DNA of 64,000 nucleotides, taken from positions 5,146,001 through 5,210,000 of the forward strand of contig NZ_CP009922.3 in the NCBI RefSeq assembly GCF_000993785.3, read 5' to 3'. The position numbers were made by a program, and so were the translations under genes. Positions 15,467 to 22,854 of the stretch are shown piece after piece. The notes below the pieces were generated by a model, which worked only from the letters and a program-made list of their open reading frames with translations, was not told the origin of the DNA and searched no databases. The stretch comes from Streptomyces xiamenensis (GTDB lineage: Bacteria > Actinomycetota > Actinomycetes > Streptomycetales > Streptomycetaceae). Numbering within the stretch: the stretch's first letter is position 1; each line of letters opens with the position of its first letter.

Positions 15467-16252
15467 TCAGCGGCGGCAGTCGCGCAGGGCCTGCTCGATG
15501 GTGCGCATGACCTCGTTCAGCGGAGCGTCGGTACGGGCCACCGTGACCAGCACCTCGCCGCCCCCGCCCGCCGGGGCCACCTCGGCCGCCGCCACCGGGG
15601 GCGCGGGCGCTGCCGTGGCACCGCCGGCGAACACCGGCAGCGCGCCGAAGGTGCTGCGCACGATCGTGAAGGCGTGCTCCAGCTCCGCCTCCACATCCCC
15701 CTGCCCGCCCCGGCGCAGCCAGCGCCGCAGTACATGGTTGTGCGCCGTCACCACGGAGGAGGCGGCCACCTCGGCGAGCAGCGGTTCGTCGCCGTTGTGC
15801 GAGTTCTCGTCGAACCGGGCCAGCAGATAGCGGGTGAACAGCCGCTCGTACCGGGCGACCGAGGCGATCTCGCGTTCGCGCAGCGCCGGGACCTCCCGGG
15901 TCAGCTTGTAGCGCTCGACCGACAGGGCGGGGGAGGCCGCGTACATCTTCATGACCTCTTTGATGCCCCGGCAGATCGTGTCGATCGGGTTCTCCCGCTC
16001 GGGGGCCGCCTCCAGGACCTCCTCGGCACGCACCAGGGTGTCGTCGTGGTCCGGGAAGATGGCCTCTTCCTTGGAACGGAAGTGCCGGAAGAAGGTTCTG
16101 CGGGCCACTCCGGCGGTCGCGGCGATCTCGTCGACGGTGGTGGCCGCGTACCCTTTCGTCGCGAACAGCTCCATGGCGGCGGCGGCCAGCGCCCGGCGCA
16201 CCTTCAGGCGCTGGGAGATCTGCGGACGGTCGGACTTCACGGGCTGAACCAT
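15467..16252 (-). CDS. TetR-family transcriptional regulator
   Basis: 261 aa. N-terminal helix-turn-helix: RLKVRRALAAAAMELFATKG, YAATTVDEIAATAGVARRTF and FRHFRSKEEAIFPDH (about residues 15-68). The ligand domain is followed by an unusual Ala/Pro/Gly-rich stretch (about 210-236) and a charged C-terminal helix. It precedes the CoA-ester lyase gene on the same strand, so local control of that gene is the simplest guess. Confidence 0.9.
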   Translation of the reverse strand: MVQPVKSDRPQISQRLKVRRALAAAAMELFATKGYAATTVDEIAATAGVARRTFFRHFRSKEEAIFPDHDDTLVRAEEVLEAAPERENPIDTICRGIKEVMKMYAASPALSVERYKLTREVPALREREIASVARYERLFTRYLLARFDENSHNGDEPLLAEVAASSVVTAHNHVLRRWLRRGGQGDVEAELEHAFTIVRSTFGALPVFAGGATAAPAPPVAAAEVAPAGGGGEVLVTVARTDAPLNEVMRTIEQALRDCRR

Positions 16253-16309
16253 GCAAGCGAACGTACTCCATCCCCCCGCCCCCCGCTGACCATTGCCGAT
16301 GCGGTGCCG

Positions 16310-16825
16310 TCAGCCCCGTGCGTACCGCAGTTCGGCGACGCTGACGCCCTGGATCTCCTCGGACTGTTCGGCGCCGTCGGGGGCGAAACCGGCGCGTTCG
16401 TAGAAGCGGAGCGCCCGCATGTTGCCGCGCACCACCCACAGCCGGACGCGGGGGAGCCCGTCGGCGGACAGCCGGGCCGTGGCGGCCTCCAGCAGGGCCC
16501 GGCCGACGCCCGTGCCGATGAACCCGGGGTGGACGTACAGGGCGCGCACCTCGCCCCAGCCGGCCTCGTGCGGGCGGTAGGGGCCTTGGCAGGCCCAGCC
16601 GATGATCCGACCGGGCTCCCCGGGCCCCGACGCCACCAGATGGCCGGTGCGCGCCGTGGCCCCGGCGAGTCCCCGCCGCAGCCCCGCCGCGAACGGCAGC
16701 GGGTCCAGGTCATCGAGGTAGGGCCGCGGCATGATGCCCCGGTAGGCGTGCCGCCAGCCCAGGACCCGGAGCCGGGCCACGTCGTCGGTGTCGGCCTCGG
16801 TCATCTCCCGTATCGATAGAGTCAT
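16310..16825 (-). CDS. GNAT-family N-acetyltransferase
   Basis: 171 aa. MTLSIREMTEADTDDVARLR opens the fold, EVRALYVHPGFIGTGVGRAL holds the acetyl-CoA pyrophosphate loop (Q/RxxGxG/A type), and RLWVVRGNMRALRFYERAGF the final strand and helix. It should move an acetyl group from acetyl-CoA to an amine; the substrate is not predictable. The ATG at 16825 is preferred because upstream residues are low-complexity and Pro/Arg-rich. Confidence 0.87.
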   Translation of the reverse strand: MTLSIREMTEADTDDVARLRVLGWRHAYRGIMPRPYLDDLDPLPFAAGLRRGLAGATARTGHLVASGPGEPGRIIGWACQGPYRPHEAGWGEVRALYVHPGFIGTGVGRALLEAATARLSADGLPRVRLWVVRGNMRALRFYERAGFAPDGAEQSEEIQGVSVAELRYARG

Positions 16826-16924
16826 CTGACCATTCTTGGGGTGCGGGCGGGGCCGGTGCCGGGCCGGGTCCCGGATCGGGACCGTACGGGACTTCACCGC
16901 CACCGTGGGCACGCCCCCGGCCGC

Positions 16925-17749
16925 CTACGCCTCCAGCTCGGCCACCACCGCGAGATGGTCCGAGGGCCACACCCCGTCCACCGGCCCGTCCCCCGCCCGG
17001 CGCACCGAGCGCACCCGGCCGGTGCCGTCCGCGGCCGGCAGCCCGGTGTGGATGTAGTCGACCCGGATGTTCAGCCCCAGACCGCCCGCCAGATAGGGGT
17101 TGGCCGTGTCCCAGGTGGCCGACGGCTGCCCCGGCTCGGCGTACCGCCAGGCGTCCAGCAGCATCTGCCCCGGCACCGCGGGCGCCGTCAGCCGCCCGCC
17201 GAACAGCCGGATCTCGTCGGAGTCCGGCTCCGCGTTGAAGTCGCCCGTGATGACCGGCGGGAACGCCCCGCCGCCGCGCCGGTCCGCCACCATCCGGGCC
17301 AGCGCCCGTACCTGCGCGCACCGCACCCCGGAACCGGCTGGGCCCGAGTGCAGATGGGTGGTGAAGAACGGCACCGGGCCGCCGGGCGCGGCGATCCGCG
17401 CGTACAGCGCCACCCGCCCCTCGTCGGGGCCGTCCCCGCGCGGCAGCGGCAGCACCGCCGACTCCTCGATCGGCCACCGGCTGAGCACGGCGAGCCCCAC
17501 CCCGAGGCCGGGCGGCGCGGACGCCGGGATCCGCTCGCTCCAGTGCGGGGGCAGCGCCGCCGGGGCCCAGGCCAGATGCAGGCCAAGCTCCGCCGCGAGG
17601 TGTTCCGCCAGATGCCCCTCCGCGGTGCTCCACACCTCCTGGAGCCCGCACACATCGGGTTGTTCGGCGCGCAGCACGGCCGTGATCGCCGCCTGCCGCC
17701 GCTCCCAGGGACCGAACCTCCACCACAGATTCCACGTCAGGAAGCGCAC
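16925..17749 (-). CDS. Endonuclease/exonuclease/phosphatase family protein
   Basis: 274 aa EEP-fold protein: MRFLTWNLWWRFGPWERRQA, VCGLQEVWSTAEG with the metal-binding Glu, FFTTHLHSGP, VITGDFNAEPDSDEIRLFGG, RVDYIHTGLP and the C-terminal WPSDHLAVVAELEA. Members include DNases, phospholipases and phosphatases. This one lacks the exonuclease III DNA-binding insert, so its substrate is open. It has no signal peptide and is probably cytoplasmic. The start is only 23 bp from that of the divergent HAD gene. Confidence 0.85.
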   Translation of the reverse strand: MRFLTWNLWWRFGPWERRQAAITAVLRAEQPDVCGLQEVWSTAEGHLAEHLAAELGLHLAWAPAALPPHWSERIPASAPPGLGVGLAVLSRWPIEESAVLPLPRGDGPDEGRVALYARIAAPGGPVPFFTTHLHSGPAGSGVRCAQVRALARMVADRRGGGAFPPVITGDFNAEPDSDEIRLFGGRLTAPAVPGQMLLDAWRYAEPGQPSATWDTANPYLAGGLGLNIRVDYIHTGLPAADGTGRVRSVRRAGDGPVDGVWPSDHLAVVAELEA

Positions 17750-17772
17750 AGGCCGATGGTACGGTCCCGGAC

Positions 17773-18477
17773 ATGCTGACAGGTGCGGGCATCCGGGCCG
17801 TCGTGTGGGACATCGACGACACGATCTTCGACTACACCGGCGCCAACGAGGCGGGCGCGCTCGCCCATTTCGCGGCCGAGGGGCTGCCCGCCACCGCGGC
17901 CGAGGTGGCGCGGTGGACGGCGCTGATGCGCGAGCACTACGACCGCTATCTGGCGGGCGAACTGGCCTTCGCCGAGCAGCGCCGGGAGCGGGTGCGCGCC
18001 TTCCTGCGCGACCCCGGCCTTCCGGACGGGGCGGCGCAGGAGTGGTTCGACCGGTTCAGCGTACGGATGCGGGCCGCCTGGCGGCTGTACCCGGACGTGC
18101 TGCCGGCGCTGGACGCGCTCACCCCGGGCTACCGGCACGGGCTGCTGTCCAACTCCAACCTCGCCCACCAGGACGACAAGCTGCGCAGGCTGGGCGTCAG
18201 GGACCGGTTCGAGATGCTGCTGTGTTCGGAGGAGCTGGGCCACGCCAAGCCGGCGCCCGAGGCGTTCGCGGCGGCCTGCGAGGCGCTGGGCCTGTCTCCG
18301 GATGAGGTGGCGTACGTCGGGGACCAGCGGATCACGGACGCGCAGGCCGCGACGGCAGCCGGGCTGTGCGGGATCTGGCTGGATCGTGGGGAGTCCGGCA
18401 CGGCCGCCGAGGTGCCCCCGCACCGGATCACCACCCTGAGCGCCCTGCCCGGACTGCTGGCGCGGCTGGGCGGCTGA
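17773..18477 (+). CDS. HAD-superfamily hydrolase (subfamily IA)
   Basis: 234 aa. Motif I is VVWDIDDTIFDYTG with nucleophile D13 and acid/base D15; motif II is GLLSNSN; motif III is LGHAKPAPEAF; motif IV is AYVGDQRITDAQAA. The helical cap lies between motifs I and II. The family dephosphorylates small phosphometabolites. Codon use is typical for the window. Only 22 nt separate the two divergent start codons here, so promoter elements must overlap or one transcript must be leaderless. Confidence 0.9.
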   Translation: MLTGAGIRAVVWDIDDTIFDYTGANEAGALAHFAAEGLPATAAEVARWTALMREHYDRYLAGELAFAEQRRERVRAFLRDPGLPDGAAQEWFDRFSVRMRAAWRLYPDVLPALDALTPGYRHGLLSNSNLAHQDDKLRRLGVRDRFEMLLCSEELGHAKPAPEAFAAACEALGLSPDEVAYVGDQRITDAQAATAAGLCGIWLDRGESGTAAEVPPHRITTLSALPGLLARLGG

Positions 18478-18481
18478 CGGC

Positions 18482-18676
18482 TCAGTTGCGCCGGCCGCCG
18501 TCGTGCGCGGTGCCGCCGGCGGTCGTGCGGGGGCGGGCGCCGGGGGAGTGCGGGTAGAGCGTCATGCGGGGGCGGCCCTCGGTGTCGCGGGTCCACACGA
18601 CGGTGCCCTCGCTGGTCAGGTGGCGGGAGATCACGGTCTCTTCGGCCTGTGTCGCACGGTTCACTGAGGTGGTCAT
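18482..18676 (-). CDS. Small hypothetical protein divergent from the LysR gene
   Basis: 64 aa starting MTTSVNRATQAEETVISRH, with VVWTRDTEGRPRMTLYPHSP in the middle and a Gly/Arg-rich tail. No known domain. Its divergent position next to a LysR gene, with a shared 73-bp control region, is the classic layout of a LysR target, which supports it being real. Confidence 0.55.
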   Translation of the reverse strand: MTTSVNRATQAEETVISRHLTSEGTVVWTRDTEGRPRMTLYPHSPGARPRTTAGGTAHDGGRRN

Positions 18677-18690
18677 GGCACCAGTGTTGG

Positions 18691-18703
18691 ACGGTTCGAC
18701 CGT
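18691..18703. promoter_or_regulatory. Dyad in the LysR divergent control region
   Basis: ACGGTTCGACCGT is a perfect dyad with 5-bp arms, located 15 nt upstream of the small gene and 46 nt upstream of the LysR start. It is a candidate LysR binding site, although it is not the textbook T-N11-A form. Confidence 0.35.
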
Positions 18704-18749
18704 TCGCGTCCATTGAATGTTTCTCCGGGTGTATGTGCACAATCACTGC

Positions 18750-19703
18750 ATGATTGATCTGCGACGGGTCCAGGTGCTCAGGGCGGTCCACCAGCACGGC
18801 ACGGTCACCGCCGCCGCGGCGGCCCTCCATCTGACCCCCTCGGCCGTCTCGCACCATCTGCGCGAACTCTCCCGCGAACTGAAGGTCCGGCTCATCGAGC
18901 CGCAGGGCCGCCGCATCCGGCTCACCGGGGCGGCGCACGTGGTCATCGAGCACGGAGACGCCATGGTCGCCCGCTGGGAGCGGGCCGAAGCCGCACTGGA
19001 GTCCTACCGCTCCGGAACCTCGGGGCTGCTGCGGATGTGCGGCTTCCCCAGCGCCGTCGCCGCGCTGATCGCCCCGGCCGCCGCTCTGCTGCGCGCCTCG
19101 AACCCCGAGCTGACGATCGAGGTGAGTGAGTGCGAGACCCCCACCGGTTTCGATCTGCTGCTGGCCACCGACGCCGACATCGCCGTACTCGCCCCCTCCG
19201 AGGACTTCCCGCACCCCGGCGACGCCCGCTTCGACCAGCGCACCCTGCTGGACGAACCGCTCGACCTGCTCGTCCCCGCCGGCCACCCGCTGGTGCGGCG
19301 CACCCGGGGCGGGATCCAGGGCGTACGGCTGGAGGACACCGCGCGCGAGGAGTGGATCCTGGCGGCGCCGGGCAGCTGCGACCACCATCAGCGGGTGGTG
19401 GTCTTCTGCGCGGTGGCCGGGTTCACCCCCAAGGTCGCGCACTACGTCCGGGACTGGATGGCGATCTCGGCGATGGTCGGCGCCGGACTCGGCGTCTCCC
19501 TGGTCCCCAGGATGGCCCCGACCCCGCCCGAGCACGCCGTGGTCCGGCTGCCCCTGACCGGCGAACCGGCCCTCACCCGGCGCATCCTCACCTGCGTCCG
19601 CGAGGGCAGCCGGGACCACCCGCTGATCCAGCACGGCCTGAAGGCGCTGGCGGAGGCCGCCGCCGCCGTCCCGGAACGGGTGGGGATCACACCGCCCGGG
19701 TGA
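18750..19703 (+). CDS. LysR-family transcriptional regulator
   Basis: 317 aa. The N-terminal winged helix is textbook: DLRRVQVLRAVHQHGTVTAA, AAALHLTPSAVSHHLRELSR, and KVRLIEPQGRRIRLTGAA. The remainder is the periplasmic-binding-protein-like effector domain, with LLVPAGHPLVRR and MVGAGLGVSLVPRMA. I start it at the ATG 18750 (MIDLRRVQ), matching the family start. Its 3' end overlaps the convergent toxin-antitoxin fusion gene by 17 nt. Confidence 0.92.
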   Translation: MIDLRRVQVLRAVHQHGTVTAAAAALHLTPSAVSHHLRELSRELKVRLIEPQGRRIRLTGAAHVVIEHGDAMVARWERAEAALESYRSGTSGLLRMCGFPSAVAALIAPAAALLRASNPELTIEVSECETPTGFDLLLATDADIAVLAPSEDFPHPGDARFDQRTLLDEPLDLLVPAGHPLVRRTRGGIQGVRLEDTAREEWILAAPGSCDHHQRVVVFCAVAGFTPKVAHYVRDWMAISAMVGAGLGVSLVPRMAPTPPEHAVVRLPLTGEPALTRRILTCVREGSRDHPLIQHGLKALAEAAAAVPERVGITPPG

Positions 19704-20373
19704 TGAACTCCACCGTGGTCATGTCGGAGACGATGCGCAGATCCAGCCGGGCGTCCAGGGCCGTCGTCAGGGTGCGCAGGGAGGACACGGCCGGAGCGAT
19801 CGCGCCGCCCTCGATGCACTCGATGTCCGCCTCCGACAGACCCGCCCGGACCGCCAGCTCGGCCGGGCTCAGGCCCAGCTGCGTACGGCGGTCGTACACG
19901 GCCTGCCCCAGCGCGACCGCCGCCCCGGCCTCCACATAGGCGGGATCGGCGCGGTGCTCGTCGGGGATACGCCAGCTCCCGTGGTACCCGCGGCCCCCGC
20001 CGGCGTCGGTCCGCGTCCACGCGATGACCGAACGCCGCGAGCGCGGATGCTCGGTGCCGCACTCCTTCTGCTTCTGCCGGGCGCGCCGGATCTGGTCCTC
20101 CTCGCGCAGCCTGGCCCTGCGGAACACCGTCAGGAAGACGATGCGGCGGCCCGGGGCGAGCCAGTAGGTCAGCCGCACCGGCTCGTTGCCCAGGACGAAC
20201 CGCAACTCGCGCAGGGAGCCGCCCAGATGCCGGGTGTACGGGTCCCCCAGCGCGGTCGGGGCGTCGGCGAGACGATCGGCCTGCCGCTCGACCACGCGAT
20301 GCTGCGAGGGAGGGAGGGCGTGCACCCACTCCAGCACTTCCGGTTCGAGTTCGAAGTCCCAGCGCTTGGCCAT
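19687..20373 (-). CDS. RelE/HigB-like toxin fused in frame to an XRE antitoxin
   Basis: 228 aa. Residues 1-110 look like a RelE/ParE (phage Gp49/HigB) toxin: RWDFELEPEVLEWVHALPPS, LRELRFVLGNEPVRLTYWLA, IVFLTVFRRARLREEDQIRR. Residues about 135-228 look like its usual partner, an XRE helix-turn-helix antitoxin: GQAVYDRRTQLGLSPAELAV, RAGLSEADIECIEGG. Normally these are two adjacent genes. Here the frame runs through an odd linker (RSRRSVIAWTRTDAGGGRG) with no stop and no evident internal start codon. It could be a self-neutralising fusion, or the result of an indel removing the toxin stop. ATG 20373 follows a G-rich weak ribosome site. Confidence 0.8.
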   Translation of the reverse strand: MAKRWDFELEPEVLEWVHALPPSQHRVVERQADRLADAPTALGDPYTRHLGGSLRELRFVLGNEPVRLTYWLAPGRRIVFLTVFRRARLREEDQIRRARQKQKECGTEHPRSRRSVIAWTRTDAGGGRGYHGSWRIPDEHRADPAYVEAGAAVALGQAVYDRRTQLGLSPAELAVRAGLSEADIECIEGGAIAPAVSSLRTLTTALDARLDLRIVSDMTTVEFITRAV

Positions 20374-20449
20374 ACCCCCGAGCCTAGTGATCGCGCGGAC
20401 ACCGAACGTGCCATTCCCGGCGTGGTTCACCTGCACGGGATCCCTCGCG

Positions 20450-21445
20450 TCAACGGGTTGACCTGCTGGGGACGCCGGACTCCTGCCCGCCACCGTGTGC
20501 CGCGCGGTACGCGCTCGGGGTCATGCCCAGCTCCCGGCGGAAGGCCGTGCGGAAGTTCGCCGCCGATCCGAACCCCGTCTCCCGGGCGATCCTCTCCACG
20601 GTCCAGCCGGAGGTCTCCAGCAGCCGGCGCGCCCGCAGTATCCGCTGCACGGCGACCCAGTGCATCGGCGGCATCCCGGTCTCGCGCGCGAACCGCCGGA
20701 TGAACGTCCTGCGGGACAGCAGGCTGAGCTCCGCCAGCCCCTGCACGGTGAGCGGTGATCCGAGATGCGCCAGCGCCCACTCCCGGGTCGCCCGCAGATC
20801 CTCGCGGGAGGCGACGGGCCCGTCCACGTACTGCGGTTCCTGCGCCCCACGGGCCGCGGGGAGCACCACGTCCTTCGTCACACCGTCCGCGACCGCCGCG
20901 CCGAAGTCACCGCGTACGACGTGGAGGCAGGCGTCGATTCCCGCGCCCGCGCCGGCCGATGTGAGAAACGGGCCGTCCTCCACGAACAGCCGGTTCTCGG
21001 CCACGCCGACCTCCGGGTAATTCTCCCGCAGTTCGGCGGTGTGCCGCCAATGCGTCGTCGCGGTCCTTCCGTTCAGTGCTCCGATGTCCGCGAGGGCGAA
21101 CACTCCGGTGCAGATCGCGAGCATGCGCGCTCCCCTTTCCGTCGCGATGCGCAGCGTTCTCGCATAGGAGGAGGGAAGGGGAAGCAGCGGATCGTCATAA
21201 CCCGGCACGACGACGACATCGGCGCTCTCCGCCGCCGAGAGCGGGTGCGCGGGGCCGAGGCCGGTGGCGGTGCCGGCGAACGGCGTGCCGGGGTCTGGGT
21301 CGGCGTCCTCGGTGCCCTCGGCGCACACCAGGACCCGGTAACCCGGGTGCCGGCCGAAGACATGCGTGGCGATGCCGATGTCCAGCGTGTACGCGCGCGG
21401 CACCGCGAGGATCGCCACGCTCCGCGTCTCTTCCGTGGTCCCCAA
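20450..21445 (-). CDS. GlxA-family AraC-type regulator (DJ-1/PfpI domain plus AraC HTH)
   Basis: 331 aa. The N-terminal half is DJ-1/PfpI-like: VAILAVPRAYTLDIGIATHV, VVVPGYDDPLLP and MLAICTGVFALADIGALNG with Cys at the nucleophile elbow. The C-terminal half holds two AraC helix-turn-helices: TVQGLAELSLLSRRTFIRRF and ERIARETGFGSAANFRTAFR. I place the start at TTG 21445, with GGGGAGG 4 nt upstream; a GTG ten codons later is an alternative. The divergent neighbour is RidA. Confidence 0.87.
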   Translation of the reverse strand: MGTTEETRSVAILAVPRAYTLDIGIATHVFGRHPGYRVLVCAEGTEDADPDPGTPFAGTATGLGPAHPLSAAESADVVVVPGYDDPLLPLPSSYARTLRIATERGARMLAICTGVFALADIGALNGRTATTHWRHTAELRENYPEVGVAENRLFVEDGPFLTSAGAGAGIDACLHVVRGDFGAAVADGVTKDVVLPAARGAQEPQYVDGPVASREDLRATREWALAHLGSPLTVQGLAELSLLSRRTFIRRFARETGMPPMHWVAVQRILRARRLLETSGWTVERIARETGFGSAANFRTAFRRELGMTPSAYRAAHGGGQESGVPSRSTR

Positions 21446-21620
21446 CGATCCTCCCCGGTCGGCCCGCCCCCGGCCCAGCGTACGGGGGGCGGAGTGACAG
21501 CCCCGGAGCGCGGCACGATCCTTGCGCCCCGTGGCACGGCCGCCGCTGGTGTGCCCCGACCCGGCGCTCCTACGGTTTCCGTACATCCCGAAGCGATTCC
21601 GTCCGCACGATCGGAGCCCC

Positions 21621-22052
21621 ATGACTCCCGCACGCCGCACCGAAATCCACCACGTCCCCTGGGAGGAGAGTTATGGATACGTCCAGGCGGTCCAGCACGG
21701 TGACACGATTTACCTCTCCGGACAGGTCGCGCACGACGGACCGCAACTCGTCGCCCCGGCCCCGGTCGATGCCACCGGAAAGGTCACCGATGTCACCAAC
21801 ACCGGCGCCCAATTGCGCCAGTGCTACGCCAACGCGGCCCAATTGCTGGAGCGTTTCGGCGCATCGCTGGACGATGTGGTGGACGAGGTCATCTACGCCG
21901 TCGACGTGCCCGCCGCCGACGCCGCGGCGGGACCGGTGCGCAAGGAGGCGTACGGCCGCCCCGACCCCCAGGTGGCCAGCACCATGATCGGCACCCCCCG
22001 CCTGGCCTTCCCCGAACTGCTGGTCGAGCTGAAACTCACCGCTCGCCTTTGA
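21621..22052 (+). CDS. RidA family (YjgF/YER057c/UK114) protein
   Basis: 143 aa. Seen: YGYVQAVQHGDTIYLSGQVA, NAAQLLERFGASLDDVVDEV, and the terminal FPELLVELKLTARL. Classic RidA hydrolyses reactive enamine/imine intermediates using an Arg in the last third (RPAxTxV); here that region reads RPDPQVASTMIGTPRLAFPE, so it may belong to a divergent subfamily with another activity. GGAG lies 5 nt before the ATG. The TnpB remnant starts immediately after its stop codon. Confidence 0.88.
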   Translation: MTPARRTEIHHVPWEESYGYVQAVQHGDTIYLSGQVAHDGPQLVAPAPVDATGKVTDVTNTGAQLRQCYANAAQLLERFGASLDDVVDEVIYAVDVPAADAAAGPVRKEAYGRPDPQVASTMIGTPRLAFPELLVELKLTARL

Positions 22053-22058
22053 CGTGCT

Positions 22059-22078
22059 CCCCGGCCTAAAGGTCGGGG
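22059..22078. repeat. IS200/IS605-type right-end hairpin
   Basis: CCCCGGCC-TAAA-GGTCGGGG folds into an 8-bp stem with one G:T pair, 7 nt after the RidA stop. The tnpB stop codon (TAG, minus strand, 22066-22068) lies inside the hairpin. This is the usual subterminal structure at the right end of actinobacterial IS605-family elements. It marks the element's right boundary here. Confidence 0.65.
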
Positions 22079-22694
22079 ATTCCGGCCTGGGTCGTCTGAC
22101 CCTTCCGGCGGCTTCCTGCTTCAACGCGCTGTGCCGGGACTTTCGTCCTGGTCTTACCGGCGCTCTGCGAGGCATTTGGCCTGTCCGCCCGTCCGGCGGC
22201 CAGGGTATTGCGTGCGGCGTTGACGTCGCGGTCGTGGACGGTCCCGCACTCCTGGCAGGTCCACTCACGGACCGACAGGGGCTTGGGGCCGTCCTTGACG
22301 CCGCAGGCCGAGCAGACCTGAGAGGTCGGCTCGAAACGGCGATCTTGCCGAAGTACCGGCCGCGCTTGACGGCCTTGTAGTCCAGCATCGCAACGAACAT
22401 CGACCAGCCCGCGTCGTGCACGGACTTGGCCAGGCGTGTACGGGCCAGGCCCTTGACTGCGAGGTCTTCCACATAGATCGCTTGGTTGTCGCGCATCAGG
22501 TCCGTGGAGAGCTTGTGCAGCCAATCGCGTCGCCGGTCCGCCACACGGGCGTGCTGGCGTGCGACCCCGGCCCGTGCCCTGGCGCGGTTGTTGCTGCCCT
22601 TGGCCTTGCGGCTCAAGGTCTTCCGCATTCTCTTGAGCTTCTTCTCAGCCCTCCGCAGGAAGCGGGGGCTGTCGAACGCCGGGGCTTTCTGCAA
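22066..22694 (-). pseudogene. tnpB: TnpB remnant (IS200/IS605 family), N-terminally truncated and frameshifted
   Basis: Reading from 22694: FLRRAEKKLKRMRKTLSRKA, ARQHARVADRRRDWLHKLST, QAIYVEDLAVKGLARTRLAK and YKAVKRGRYFGKI, the middle of TnpB. Near 22338-22341 one base seems missing; the frame then changes and continues RFEPTSQVCSACG, WTCQECGTVHDRDVNAARNT, the zinc ribbon and RuvC-III Asp. About 200 N-terminal residues, including RuvC-I, are absent, and no tnpA is present. The copy is dead. Its left edge abuts a truncated kinase gene at about 22700. Confidence 0.85.
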
Positions 22695-22699
22695 GAGAC

Positions 22700-22854
22700 C
22701 CGGTAACGGTCGGGCGCAGCGGGGCGAGGCTGTCGGCCAGGGTCTCCTTCACGGTGTCCTTGCTGAACAGGGGCAGCCCGAGGCGCCCGGCCAGCTCCCG
22801 GGCGAGGGTGGTCTTGCCCGCGCCCGGGAGGCCGTTGACCAGGACCGTGGTCAT
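22700..22854 (-). pseudogene. 5' fragment of a P-loop (AAA) kinase cut off at the IS remnant
   Basis: MTTVLVNGLPGAGKTTLARE, with Walker A GLPGAGKT, continues LAGRLGLPLFSKDTVKETLA through about residue 48, after which homology-like sequence stops at the TnpB remnant. Intact relatives are about 180-200 aa small-molecule kinases. Its ATG overlaps the TGA of the alpha-galactosidase (ATGA), so it was the second gene of that operon and may have phosphorylated a released sugar. It now lacks the lid and the rest of the fold. Confidence 0.75.
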
